From Hymenobacter psychrotolerans DSM 18569 (GTDB lineage: Bacteria; Bacteroidota; Bacteroidia; Cytophagales; Hymenobacteraceae), in assembly GCF_900142395.1 (NCBI RefSeq), contig NZ_FRAS01000002.1, forward strand, positions 186,001-250,000: 64,000 nucleotides of DNA. Reading direction: 5' to 3'. The translations under genes were made by a program, and so were the position numbers. The notes under the pieces were generated by a model that saw only the letters and a list, made by a program, of their open reading frames with translations, made no database searches and was not told where the DNA came from. Position 1 is the first letter of the stretch. Each line of letters starts with the position of its first letter. This document shows positions 44,725-53,014 of this stretch, in pieces.

Positions 44725-44970
44725 TTACAGCAGCAGTGGCTCGGTGGGGCGCACGGGGGTGCGGGGGCGGCGGTTGTATTCCGGTTCCCAGTCGCTGATG
44801 GGGCGCGTGATGCCGGGCGGCAGGTCCAGGTCGGGGAGGCCATCATCGAGCGGTTCGCCCCCGTCGTCGTCGTTGTCGGGCTGGGGCGGACTGGGGAAGC
44901 GGCGCCGCGGAATCACTACGAAATACACGGCAATAGCCAGAAGCAGGAGCAGGTAGACGAGGGGAGTCAT
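44725..44970 (-). CDS. Small single-helix membrane protein
   Basis: 81 residues: one hydrophobic helix at the very N terminus (TPLVYLLLLLAIAVYFVVIP), then basic residues (RRRF) and a Pro/Asp-rich, low-complexity tail (PDNDDDGGEPLDDGLPDLDL). No known domain. The positive-inside residues after the helix suggest the tail is cytoplasmic. Its stop codon sits exactly at the end of the heptamer repeat. Confidence 0.6.
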   Translation of the reverse strand: MTPLVYLLLLLAIAVYFVVIPRRRFPSPPQPDNDDDGGEPLDDGLPDLDLPPGITRPISDWEPEYNRRPRTPVRPTEPLLL

Positions 44971-45158
44971 GGCCGGGAGAGCTGAAAGACAAACGAACGG
45001 ACTAAGCCGACGGCAACCAGGTAAGTAACGGCGCCGTCGCCGTCGTTGTTTTGATAAAAATATGGCGGCGGGGCAACGCAGCAGAGTTCTAAGTTAGCTG
45101 ATAATCAACCGAAAGTAAAGTGGTGTGGCGGCCGGCTTGCAAGTGGCGGTTTACGGCC

Positions 45159-45166
45159 TACCTTTG
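45159..45166 (+). promoter_or_regulatory. -7 promoter box of the TPP-controlled receptor gene
   Basis: TACCTTTG at the start of the leader, about 10 bp upstream of the riboswitch. It fits the Bacteroidota -7 consensus exactly. Confidence 0.7.
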
Positions 45167-45175
45167 CGGCAGAAG

Positions 45176-45260
45176 TTTAGGGGTGCCCCAGGCCGGGAGT
45201 GGCAGGGGGCTGAGATCATACCCATTGAACCTGTCCGGGTAATGCCGGCGAAGGGAACAA
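45176..45260 (+). promoter_or_regulatory. TPP riboswitch (THI element)
   Basis: The conserved parts are in order: GGGGTGCCCC (45180-45189), GGGCTGAGATCATACCC (45207-45223), TTGAACCTGTCCGGGTAATG (45225-45244) and CCGGCGAAGGGAA (45245-45257). These are the signature segments of the thiamine pyrophosphate riboswitch, P2-P5 included. It sits in the 5' leader of a TonB-dependent receptor, 75 bp before its start. A U-rich run (TTTTTCTTTTTTTC, 45317-45330) after a weak hairpin (45284-45303) could be the transcription-stop expression platform. Confidence 0.93.
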
Positions 45261-45334
45261 ACGATCCGCGAGCGACAAGCCGAAGGCACCGACCCCTGGT
45301 GTCCGGTCCGTTCCACTTTTTCTTTTTTTCATTC

Positions 45335-47818
45335 TTGAAAAATTCTCTGACTACCGGAGTGGCGCTGTTGGCGCTGGCCGGTCCGGCATGGGCGCAAGGC
45401 CCCGTGTCCGGGACTATCACGGATGCCCGTACGGGCACGGCGCTGCCCGGCGCCACCGTGTACCTGGATGGTGCCGCCAGCGCCGCTACCGATGCGGCCG
45501 GCTCCTTCTCCATTCCAGCAGTGCCGGCCGGCCGGCACGAGCTGCGCATCACGTTTGTGGGCTACGCGCCACTGGTGCAGCAGCTCCAGGGCCAGCCCAC
45601 AGAGCAGCGCCTGAGCGCCACCCTGCAGCCCGGCGGCGTGCTCACCGGCGAGGCCCTCGTAACGGCCTCCCGCGCCAATGAGCGCACGGCCACGGCCTAC
45701 ACCAACGTCAGCCGCCAGGACCTGGACAAGCGGAATTTCGGGCAGGATTTACCGTATTTGTTGGATCAGACGCCTTCGGTGGTAGTGAATTCGGATGCCG
45801 GCGCGGGCGTGGGCTACACCGATATCCGCATCAGGGGCACGAGCAACACGGGCATCAACATGACCATCAACGGCGTGCCGCTCAACGATGCCGAGTCGCA
45901 CGGCTCGTTTCTGGTGAATTTGCCGGATCTGGCCTCGTCGGTGAGCAGCCTGCAGGTGCAGCGCGGCGTGGGCACCAGCCAGAACGGCGGCGCGGCCTTC
46001 GGGGCCAGCATTAACATCAGCACCCTCGATTCGCGCCAGGAGGCCTACGGCGAAACCCAGAACAGCATCGGCTCCTTCAACACCTGGAAAAACAACGTGC
46101 AGTTCGGCACCGGCCTCGTCGGCAACCACTTCACGTTCGATGGCCGCCTCTCGCGCATCAGCACCGATGGCTACATGAACCGGGCCTCGTCGGATCTGAA
46201 GTCGTACTACTTCGCGGCCGGCTACCAGGCCAAGAACACGCTGCTCAAGTTCATCACCTTCTCGGGCCGGGAGAAAACTTACCAGGCCTGGAACGGGGTG
46301 CCCGAACCGGCCCTCACCGGCAACCAGACGCTGCTCCAGAACTACATCGACAATGGCGAGCTGAGCGAGACCGATGCCGAGCGGGTGCGCCGCGAAGGCC
46401 GCCGCTACAGCTACTACACCTACGACAACCAAACCGACAACTACCAGCAAAACCACTACCAGCTGCACCTCTCGCAGGGGCTGGGCGAGGACTGGAACGT
46501 GGGGGCGGCGCTGCACCTCACGCGCGGCTTCGGCTACTACGAAAACTACCGCAACCGCCGCAAATTCGGGGATTACGGCCTGCAAAACCCCATAATCGGG
46601 GGTGACACGCTCACGCGCACCAACCTGATTGACCAGAAGTGGCTCGACAACTACTTCTACGGCGGCACCTTCGCGCTGAACTACCAGCCCAAGGCCAACG
46701 ACAAGCTGCAGGCCACGCTGGGCGGCGCCTGGAACCGGTTCGAGAATGACCACTACGGCGAGATTATCTGGGCCCAATACGCAACCAACCTGGTGCCCCG
46801 GCAGCGCTACTACTTCAACAAAGCCCGCAAAACCGACTACAACGGCTACGCTCGCGCTACCTGGCAGGTGCTGCCGAAACTGGGCATCTACGGCGACCTG
46901 CAGGTGCGCCACATCGAGTACACAATTGATGGCCTGGAGGACGAGCAGAACGACGTGACAACCCGTGCCAGCTACACGTTCTTCAACCCCAAAGCCGGCG
47001 CTACTTTCACCTTGGCCGAGGGCCAGCAGCTCTACGGCAGCTTCGCGGTGGGCCAGCGGGAGCCGGTGCGCGCCGACTTCACGGACCGTCCCGCCGGCGA
47101 CCAGAGCGCCAAAGCCGAGCGGCTCGAAGACTTCGAAGGCGGCTACCGCCTCACCCGCACCGACCTCAGCCTGCTGGGGCCGCGCACGGCTCTGCGCTTC
47201 GAAGCCAACGGGTTCTACATGAACTACCGCAACCAGCTGGTAGCTACCGGCCAACTGAACGATGTGGGCGCTGCGTTGCGCACCAACGTGGCCCGCAGCT
47301 ACCGCCGGGGTGTGGAGCTAACCGGCTTTATCTCCGCCGACGACAAAATCAGCCTCAGCAGCACCCTGACGCTGAGCCGCAACCGCATCCTGAACTACCG
47401 CGACGTGACCTACGATGCCGACTACAACCCGGTAATAGGGGAGGCGCGCACCAGCACCATTTCCTACTCGCCCAATACGGTGTCGGCGCACACACTGGAG
47501 GGGCAGCCACTGAAAGGCCTGCGGCTGGCGCTGCTCTACAAAACCGTGAGCCGCCAGTACCTCGACAACTCCGAAAATACGGCCCGCAGCCTCAAGCCCT
47601 ATCAGGTGCTCGACTTCCGGGTGCGCTACTCCATCAAGCCGCAGTTTGTGAAGGAAATCGAGCTGGGCCTGCTGGTCAACAACGTGCTCAACCGTGAGTA
47701 CGTGGCCAACGGCTACACCTACAGCTACCTCGGCGCCAGCGGCGGCCTCGACACCTTCAACTGGTACTTCCCGCAAGCCACCCGCAATTTCCTGGCTTCC
47801 GTTGGGGTTAAATTCTAA
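45335..47818 (+). CDS. TonB-dependent outer-membrane receptor, TPP-riboswitch regulated
   Basis: 827 residues from a TTG at 45335, which begins a clean signal peptide (LKNSLTTGVALLALAGPAWA). Upstream in-frame ATG codons lie in or before the riboswitch, so they cannot serve as the start. Domains: CarboxypepD_reg-like (about 22-100, SGTITDARTGTALPGATVYL), plug (about 125-225, SVVVNSDAGAGVGYTDIRIR ... GVPLNDAESHGS) and a 22-strand barrel to the end. With TPP control it is predicted to take up thiamine or a precursor; this link has been predicted for outer-membrane receptors in Bacteroidota. It has no TonB-box that I can point to with confidence. Confidence 0.92.
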   Translation: MKNSLTTGVALLALAGPAWAQGPVSGTITDARTGTALPGATVYLDGAASAATDAAGSFSIPAVPAGRHELRITFVGYAPLVQQLQGQPTEQRLSATLQPGGVLTGEALVTASRANERTATAYTNVSRQDLDKRNFGQDLPYLLDQTPSVVVNSDAGAGVGYTDIRIRGTSNTGINMTINGVPLNDAESHGSFLVNLPDLASSVSSLQVQRGVGTSQNGGAAFGASINISTLDSRQEAYGETQNSIGSFNTWKNNVQFGTGLVGNHFTFDGRLSRISTDGYMNRASSDLKSYYFAAGYQAKNTLLKFITFSGREKTYQAWNGVPEPALTGNQTLLQNYIDNGELSETDAERVRREGRRYSYYTYDNQTDNYQQNHYQLHLSQGLGEDWNVGAALHLTRGFGYYENYRNRRKFGDYGLQNPIIGGDTLTRTNLIDQKWLDNYFYGGTFALNYQPKANDKLQATLGGAWNRFENDHYGEIIWAQYATNLVPRQRYYFNKARKTDYNGYARATWQVLPKLGIYGDLQVRHIEYTIDGLEDEQNDVTTRASYTFFNPKAGATFTLAEGQQLYGSFAVGQREPVRADFTDRPAGDQSAKAERLEDFEGGYRLTRTDLSLLGPRTALRFEANGFYMNYRNQLVATGQLNDVGAALRTNVARSYRRGVELTGFISADDKISLSSTLTLSRNRILNYRDVTYDADYNPVIGEARTSTISYSPNTVSAHTLEGQPLKGLRLALLYKTVSRQYLDNSENTARSLKPYQVLDFRVRYSIKPQFVKEIELGLLVNNVLNREYVANGYTYSYLGASGGLDTFNWYFPQATRNFLASVGVKF

Positions 47819-47820
47819 AT

Positions 47821-47981
47821 CACGGATTTTGCAGATTTAGCGGATTCCACGGATTTTGGTGACGATTATTTATCCAGCCAACTGTTGGGCAACAAACAAA
47901 AAGGGCTGCCAATAGGCAGCCCTTTTTACTTTTTAATCGTCACCAAAATCCGTGGAATCCGCTAAATCTGCAGAATCCGTG
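47821..47981. repeat. 48-bp inverted repeat with nested terminator
   Basis: Left arm 47821-47868 and right arm 47934-47981 are complementary at 47 of 48 positions. Each arm is built of roughly 10-bp units with a GGATT or GATT core (CACGGATT, GCAGATT, AGCGGATT, CCACGGATT). Between the arms sits an ordinary terminator (47898-47927). It lies between the receptor gene and the convergent permease gene. Confidence 0.9.
47898..47927. terminator. Terminator inside the 48-bp inverted repeat
   Basis: 13-bp stem with arms AAAAAGGGCTGCC and its complement around AATA, ending in five T on the plus side and preceded by five A. It should end the receptor gene and the permease gene. Confidence 0.92.
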
Positions 47982-47984
47982 TTC

Positions 47985-49721
47985 CTAGATGATAAGCCGC
48001 ACGCCGCCCAGCTCGGAAATCTGGTAGGGGAATCTGTCGCCGGGGGAGCCGATGAACATGAAGTTTTTGGGGATGTTCCACTCCCTGGAAAGCCGGTCTA
48101 TCAGCTCCGGACCGAAGTGGCCGTCGAGCGTCACGAAATCCACCTCAATCTGCTCGTAGGCGCGGTCCAGCACCTGAATATCCGTGAGCAGGTCTTCGGG
48201 GTAGACTTCGCCTTCCTTAAGCAGCGTCACGATTTTGAGGCGGTTTGTCGACTCGTTTTCCACCACGTAGGCCATCACCTTATTCAGGTTCGAGACATTG
48301 TCGCCTTTCGTGAAAAACACGAATTCCTGCCGGTGCAGGTCGCGCAGCTGGCGCCGGATGTTAAGCTGCGTGAGCACCGAAACCCGGGGCGAATGTTTGG
48401 CAAACGACTCGGCCGCCAGCAGCACCAGGTTGAAAATGGCCGTGCGGTTGAGCATTGCCGACACGATGAGCATGGCCGGAATGAAGTATTGCAGGAACAC
48501 TACCAGGTAGTCGGGGCGGATGCGGATGTTGCCGTAGAGCGCCGTAAGCACGCCCAGCAGCGCCAACGACACCGTCAGGATGCCCGCATACACCGGGCGC
48601 GGCAGCTTGGGCCGCTTGCTCTTGAGCAGGAAGTTGCCGATGGCAAAAAAGGCCATTACTGACAGAAACGAAATGGTGTACACGCCCGCCAGCGGCCCCA
48701 GCTGGCCGTTGGTAATGAGCAGTACCGACAGGCAGAGCAGGAAAAAGGTAACCAGAATCAGGTAGTTACTGCCGCGCTTGTTTTCCTTCAGAAAGAACTG
48801 CGGCAGAATCCGGTCCAGCGTCATGCGCTTCATCAGGCCGCTCACGCCCACAAAACTCGTCAAAACGGCCCCGCTGAGTACGGCCACGGCATCCACCGAA
48901 ATCAGGGTGGCCAGCCAGGGGCCGCCGGTGGTGTTGCCCAGGTGCGAAAGCAGCGTTTCGGTGTGCTGGCCTACTTCCACCAGGGGCAAAGCCGCAATAG
49001 CCAGAAACGCCAGCAGCGGATTGAACACCGTCACGACCACCCACATGTTGCGCAGCGTCTTCTGAAACACGCCGCGGGCCTGTTCCTCCACGAAGTTAGC
49101 CGAGCTTTCGAAGCCCGAAATACCCAGCATGGCCGCGCTGAAGCCCAGAAACAGGGCCGTAGTCAGGCTGGTTTTCAGGGGCATGTGCCAGTTGGCCAGC
49201 AGCGTATCGGCGCCGTGCGTAATCAGGTACCACCCCGTAACGCCCACCAGCAGCGTGAGCGAGAACAGGTGCAGCACGAAAATAGCCACCGCCACCACCG
49301 CCGACTCCGAAATGCCCAGCACCGTGAGCAGCAGAAAAAAGCCCAGCAGCAGGATAGTGGCCGGAATAATGGGCAGCCCGTGCCAGAGCGTGTGTAGGTA
49401 GTGCATGGCCTCCGACGCCGAAATAACGGCCGTCGCCATATATGACAGAATGGTGAGGCAGGCCGCCACGGCCGCGTTGCGCTTGCTGGTGGTGTTGAGC
49501 AGCACGTTGTAGGCCCCGCCATTGAGCGGCAGCGCCCCCACCACCTCGCCGTAGATGCGACGGAACAGGTACAGCACCACGCCCACCACCAGCAGCGCCA
49601 CCCAGGCATACTGCCCCGCATACCCAATGGCCAGCGCCGACACATACAGGCACGACGAAGAAATGTCGTTGCCGCAGATGGCAGTGGCCTCCAGCTGGTT
49701 TAGTTTTTTGTCGTGGCTCAT
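47985..49721 (-). CDS. APC family amino-acid permease with cytoplasmic C-terminal domain
   Basis: 578 residues from ATG 49721 (MSHDKKLNQLEATAICGNDI). About twelve hydrophobic helices to residue about 440 with APC marks (ALAIGYAGQYAWVALLVVGV; LNGGAYNVLLNTTSKR; GFESSANFVEEQARGVF; FVGVSGLMKRMTLDRILPQF). Then a soluble C-terminal part of about 130 residues (VSNLNKVMAYVVENESTNRL ... ) that has the beta-alpha pattern of a universal-stress-protein-like domain. Substrate unknown. It converges with the receptor gene and diverges from the acyl-CoA dehydrogenase gene. Confidence 0.92.
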   Translation of the reverse strand: MSHDKKLNQLEATAICGNDISSSCLYVSALAIGYAGQYAWVALLVVGVVLYLFRRIYGEVVGALPLNGGAYNVLLNTTSKRNAAVAACLTILSYMATAVISASEAMHYLHTLWHGLPIIPATILLLGFFLLLTVLGISESAVVAVAIFVLHLFSLTLLVGVTGWYLITHGADTLLANWHMPLKTSLTTALFLGFSAAMLGISGFESSANFVEEQARGVFQKTLRNMWVVVTVFNPLLAFLAIAALPLVEVGQHTETLLSHLGNTTGGPWLATLISVDAVAVLSGAVLTSFVGVSGLMKRMTLDRILPQFFLKENKRGSNYLILVTFFLLCLSVLLITNGQLGPLAGVYTISFLSVMAFFAIGNFLLKSKRPKLPRPVYAGILTVSLALLGVLTALYGNIRIRPDYLVVFLQYFIPAMLIVSAMLNRTAIFNLVLLAAESFAKHSPRVSVLTQLNIRRQLRDLHRQEFVFFTKGDNVSNLNKVMAYVVENESTNRLKIVTLLKEGEVYPEDLLTDIQVLDRAYEQIEVDFVTLDGHFGPELIDRLSREWNIPKNFMFIGSPGDRFPYQISELGGVRLII

Positions 49722-49904
49722 AGGTGTGAAGCAGGCAGATACGGGAGCAGATGCGGTATCTACGAAGGAACGCGCCGCGCGAACAGCCCACCACTGGAAA
49801 TACTGGCCGGAGCCGGGCCGCGCCGCCGCCGGCCGGCCGGCAAAACCGCGGCTGCCGGCCCCGAACCATAGCGTGCGGCGGCCTGTTTCGCATTCTGAAA
49901 CTGC

Positions 49905-49912
49905 TATCTTTG
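49905..49912 (+). promoter_or_regulatory. -7 promoter box of the acyl-CoA dehydrogenase gene
   Basis: TATCTTTG, 27 bp before the ATG at 49940. A CTG replaces TTG at the -33 position, close to consensus spacing. Confidence 0.65.
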
Positions 49913-49939
49913 AACCTGATTCCCACCCAACCACTTCCT

Positions 49940-51172
49940 ATGTCTTCGCAAGCTGACGTTCTCTCGCCCAAGGCCAAAGCCGCCAACCACCACGGTTCCA
50001 CCAACGCGGCCGGCTTCACCGACTACTTCGACCTCGACGGCCTGCTCACCGAGGAGCACAAGCTCATTCGCCAGAGCATCCGCGACTTCGTGAAGAAGGA
50101 AATCAGCCCCAACATCGAGAAGTGGGCCCAGCAGGCGCACTTCCCTTCCGAAATCGTGAAGAAGTTCGGCGACGTGGGCGCGTTCGGGCCTACCATCCCC
50201 ACCGAGTACGGCGGCGGCGGCCTCGACTACATCAGCTACGGCCTGATTATGCAGGAAATTGAGCGCGGCGACTCCGGCATGCGCTCCACCGCCTCGGTGC
50301 AGGGCTCCCTCGTGATGTACCCCATCTACGCCTACGGCTCCGAAGAGCAGCGCCGCAAGTACCTGCCCAAGCTGGCCTCCGGCGAGTGGCTCGGCTGCTT
50401 CGGCCTCACCGAGCCCGACCACGGCTCCAACCCCGGCGGCATGACCACCACCATCAAGGACATGGGCGACTACTACCTGCTCAACGGCGCCAAGCTGTGG
50501 ATCAGCAACTCGCCCCAGAGCCAGGTAGCGGTAGTGTGGGCCAAAAACGACGAAGGCCGCATCCGGGGCGTCATCGTGGAAAAAGGCATGGAAGGCTTCA
50601 CCGCCCCCGAAATCCACAACAAGTGGAGCCTGCGCGCCAGCATCACCGGCGAGCTGGTGTTCGACAACGTGAAGGTGCCCAAGGAAAACCTGCTGCCCAA
50701 CGTGGAAGGCCTCAAAGGCCCGCTCGGCTGCCTCGACTCGGCCCGCTACGGCATTGCCTGGGGCGCCATCGGCGTGGCCATCGACTGCTATGAGTCGGCG
50801 CTGAAGTACTCGCTGGAGCGCGAGCAGTTCGGCAAGCCGATTGCCGGTTTCCAGCTGCAGCAGAAGAAGCTGGCCGAAATGATTACCGAAATCACCAAAG
50901 CCCAGCTGATGGTGTGGCGTTTGGGCGTGCTCAAAAATGAAGGCAAAGCCACCAGCGCCCAGATTTCGATGGCCAAGCGCAACTCCGTGGAAATAGCCCT
51001 GCACATTGCCCGCGAAGCCCGCCAGATTCACGGCGGCATGGGCATCACGGGCGAGTATCCCATCATGCGCCACATGATGAACCTGGAGTCCGTCATCACC
51101 TACGAAGGCACCCACGACATCCACCTGCTCATCACCGGCGCCGACATCACCGGCATCCAGGCGTTCAAGTAA
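49940..51172 (+). CDS. Acyl-CoA dehydrogenase (glutaryl-CoA dehydrogenase-like)
   Basis: 410 residues from ATG 49940 (MSSQADVLSPKAKAANHHGS). Family motifs: GCFGLTEPDHGSNPGGMTT (FAD/substrate), WISNSPQSQVAVVWAKN, and the C-terminal catalytic Glu in ITYEGTHDIHLLITG. Length, GTDPGSNP-like loop and RYGIAWGAIGVA place it nearest to glutaryl-CoA dehydrogenases, which also decarboxylate; I cannot prove that activity from sequence. It would act in lysine/tryptophan or aromatic catabolism if so. Single gene with its own promoter and terminator. Confidence 0.9.
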   Translation: MSSQADVLSPKAKAANHHGSTNAAGFTDYFDLDGLLTEEHKLIRQSIRDFVKKEISPNIEKWAQQAHFPSEIVKKFGDVGAFGPTIPTEYGGGGLDYISYGLIMQEIERGDSGMRSTASVQGSLVMYPIYAYGSEEQRRKYLPKLASGEWLGCFGLTEPDHGSNPGGMTTTIKDMGDYYLLNGAKLWISNSPQSQVAVVWAKNDEGRIRGVIVEKGMEGFTAPEIHNKWSLRASITGELVFDNVKVPKENLLPNVEGLKGPLGCLDSARYGIAWGAIGVAIDCYESALKYSLEREQFGKPIAGFQLQQKKLAEMITEITKAQLMVWRLGVLKNEGKATSAQISMAKRNSVEIALHIAREARQIHGGMGITGEYPIMRHMMNLESVITYEGTHDIHLLITGADITGIQAFK

Positions 51173-51190
51173 GCGCCTGCCTTATCCGGC

Positions 51191-51226
51191 AAAAAAGGCC
51201 GCTCCGTTCCCGGAGCGGCCTTTTTT
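51191..51226. terminator. Terminator after the acyl-CoA dehydrogenase
   Basis: 16-bp stem AAAAAAGGCCGCTCCG with a TTCC loop (51191-51206 and 51211-51226), ending in six T. It also ends the convergent regulator gene. Confidence 0.93.
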
Positions 51227-51250
51227 GTGCGCCTTGTGCGCCGCGTGTAG

Positions 51251-51664
51251 CTACTTCGTCACCTCCAGCAGCCAGTCTTCGCCGTCGCGGCTGAGCAGGT
51301 GGTAGTGCCGGCCACCGGTGCGCTGGCTGAGTAGCAGGCCGGCTTCTACCAGCACCGGCAGGGCGCGGTGCAGCGTGAGGCGGGTAGTGTCGGCCAGCTC
51401 GGCGAGGTCCTTGGTGGTGAGGCGCGGATGGGCCATCAGGGCGTAACACACGCGCCCGAAGGTGAAGGACCGGCGCGGGTCGAGGCCGGGCAGCCGCTCG
51501 CGCAACGCCAGCGCAATGCAGATTTCCAGCGAGGCCTGGTCGTAGCCGTGGGGCGGGCGCTCCGGCGGCAGGTCGCGGGTGGCTACGCGGTGCGCAAAGG
51601 CGGCCAGCAGGCCGGTATCATCGGGGCGGGGCGCCTCATCGGGCAAAGCATCAGAAGCCGACAT
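51251..51664 (-). CDS. Winged-helix regulator (MarR/IclR-like)
   Basis: 137 residues. The C-terminal two thirds form a winged helix: RLTTKDLAELADTTRLTLHR (helix-turn-helix, LTTKDLAELADTTRLTLH) and LVEAGLLLSQRTGGRHYHL (wing). The N terminus is charged and probably flexible. It reads the HTH style of MarR or IclR relatives; the effector is unknown. Immediately upstream (51718) begins the 21-bp repeat array, so its promoter lies in only 53 bp. Confidence 0.75.
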   Translation of the reverse strand: MSASDALPDEAPRPDDTGLLAAFAHRVATRDLPPERPPHGYDQASLEICIALALRERLPGLDPRRSFTFGRVCYALMAHPRLTTKDLAELADTTRLTLHRALPVLVEAGLLLSQRTGGRHYHLLSRDGEDWLLEVTK

Positions 51665-51717
51665 ACAACAAAACGAAGTAGAGCGTACTACAAAGTATGG
51701 GGAGAAAGCCGCCTGTA

Positions 51718-52053
51718 GGTATCAGAAACAGGTAGCCGCGTATCTAAAAAAGCACGCCGTGTATCGAAGATAGGATTCCCGGTATAGCAGACACGATTAC
51801 CGGTATGATAGACAGAATACCCGGTATAGTAGATACGATTTCCGGTATCAGAGAAACAGTTCCCGGTATAGCAGAAACGACTTCCGGTATCAGATATACG
51901 ACCTCCGGTGTCACACATACGGTTCCCGGTATATGCCCAACGTCTTCCGGTATATGCCCAACGGCTTCCGGTATCAGACAAACGGCTTCCGGTATCGGAC
52001 AAACGGCTTCCGGTATCAGACAAACGGCTTCCGGTATCGGAGTTAGGCTAGTG
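51718..52053. repeat. 21-bp tandem repeat array, 16 copies
   Basis: GGTAT recurs every 21 bp at 51718, 51739, 51760 ... 52033 (some copies degenerate, e.g. GGTGT at 51907). A typical unit near the right end is GGTATCAGACAAACGGCTTCC. The array covers most of 51665-52070, where I see no gene. Five of six frames stay open through it because 21 is a multiple of three, so open frames there (seven-residue periods such as SDTGSRL) do not show that it is coding. Confidence 0.93.
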
Positions 52054-52070
52054 GGAGCGGCACCGGGCGG

Positions 52071-52430
52071 CTACCGCTCCAGCAGGAAGGTGGTTTCGTT
52101 GATGGAGCCGCCGCCCACGCTGATCTGGGTAGAATTGACGACCTGCCAGCCGGCCTGCCGAAGCTCGTTGAGCTTTTTCAGCTCGCTCAGGTGCAGCTGG
52201 TCGTAGGAGCTGGCCATCTTGTTGAGCGAGCCGGCCTTGGCGTCTACCTCAGTGGTTTCGACCTGGCCGCTGGGCGAGAGGGTGGAAATGGTGTTTTTGC
52301 CCCCGAATCCCGTGCCGGCGAAGCGGCTCACCACCATCATATACTCCGGGTTGGCAGCGGGCTTGGGATAAAACGCCCACGAGCCGAGGGCGGCCAGGAG
52401 CAGGGCGGCGGCGGGTAATATCTTCTTCAT
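52071..52430 (-). CDS. Secreted small protein of unknown function
   Basis: 119 residues. Signal peptide MKKILPAAALLLAALGSWAF, then an alpha/beta domain with MMVVSRFAGTGFGGKNTIST and QVVNSTQISVGGGSINETTF. It has the feel of a small periplasmic or surface protein, perhaps of the DUF4177-like type, but I would not assign it. Neighbours: the 21-bp array downstream and the DUF4268 gene upstream on the same strand (72 bp). Confidence 0.65.
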   Translation of the reverse strand: MKKILPAAALLLAALGSWAFYPKPAANPEYMMVVSRFAGTGFGGKNTISTLSPSGQVETTEVDAKAGSLNKMASSYDQLHLSELKKLNELRQAGWQVVNSTQISVGGGSINETTFLLER

Positions 52431-52502
52431 GGTGCTGGAAAGCGAGAAAAACGGTGAATTGGGCTTTCAACTTACGCTGTTTCCGGCACATGTCCGCGCC
52501 TG

Positions 52503-52964
52503 CTACCGCAGCTCGTCAAACGCATATTGCGCGCTGCTCCAGAACTCGTCGAGGGTCATGATGCGGGGCTTGAAAAACGAAATCAGGGCGGGCCAGTCGT
52601 CGCGCGAGAACAGGTTGACAGGCGTCAACTCGGTGAAGATGCGGCTCAGGGGCTGGCCATTGGCGTCGATGGCATCGGCTTCCCAGCGCCAGGTTTCGCC
52701 GGTGGCCTCGTGCAGCATGGTTTTCAGCTCCCGGAACTGCTCGAAAAACAGCTCCCGCACGCCCGCGTCGGGGTGGGTAAGCTCGATGCCGATAGTGGCG
52801 CGGCGGCCGTCGGCCTGCATCCGAAAATAGACGTGCTTGAGGCCGGTTTTGTAGTTGATCCAGTTCGTGGGCACGCCCTCCGCCGACGGCACGGGCGCCA
52901 TATACTGCCCAAACGTGGTCCAGAAAGCCTGACGCAGCTGGGTTACTTCCGTTTTGCTATACAT
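52503..52964 (-). CDS. DUF4268 domain protein
   Basis: 153 residues from ATG 52964 (MYSKTEVTQLRQAFWTTFGQ). Full match to DUF4268 from memory: YMAPVPSAEGVPTNWINYKT, GIELTHPDAGVRELFFEQF, ALISFFKPRIMTLDEFW. The frame remains open far upstream (to 53975) only because the next gene is read antisense; that part is not coding. A -7 promoter box (TACTTTTG) ends just 4 bp before the ATG, so the mRNA is probably leaderless. Function unknown; related domains occur at the ends of nuclease-like proteins. Confidence 0.9.
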   Translation of the reverse strand: MYSKTEVTQLRQAFWTTFGQYMAPVPSAEGVPTNWINYKTGLKHVYFRMQADGRRATIGIELTHPDAGVRELFFEQFRELKTMLHEATGETWRWEADAIDANGQPLSRIFTELTPVNLFSRDDWPALISFFKPRIMTLDEFWSSAQYAFDELR

Positions 52965-52968
52965 AAGG

Positions 52969-52976
52969 CAAAAGTA
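52969..52976 (-). promoter_or_regulatory. -7 promoter box right before the DUF4268 start
   Basis: TACTTTTG on the minus strand; four bases separate it from the ATG at 52964. Implies a leaderless transcript. Confidence 0.55.
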
Positions 52977-53014
52977 GGCAACGCAGGCCACGCGCCGCCG
53001 GGGTGGGCGCGTGG

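Noticed and set aside
45125..45334. Longer N terminus for the TonB receptor starting at or before 45125
   Set aside because: It would be translated through the TPP riboswitch and would place 70 non-signal residues before a perfect signal peptide. The TTG at 45335 fits better.
47821..47981. Insertion sequence or integron-type element
   Set aside because: No transposase or integrase frame, no target-site duplication and no larger unit are visible. It is recorded only as an inverted repeat.
51718..52053. CRISPR-like array or a repeat-rich coding gene on either strand
   Set aside because: The units are contiguous 21-bp copies with no unique spacers, and open frames appear in five of six frames simply because the unit is a multiple of three. 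No cas gene is nearby and no start or codon bias supports coding.
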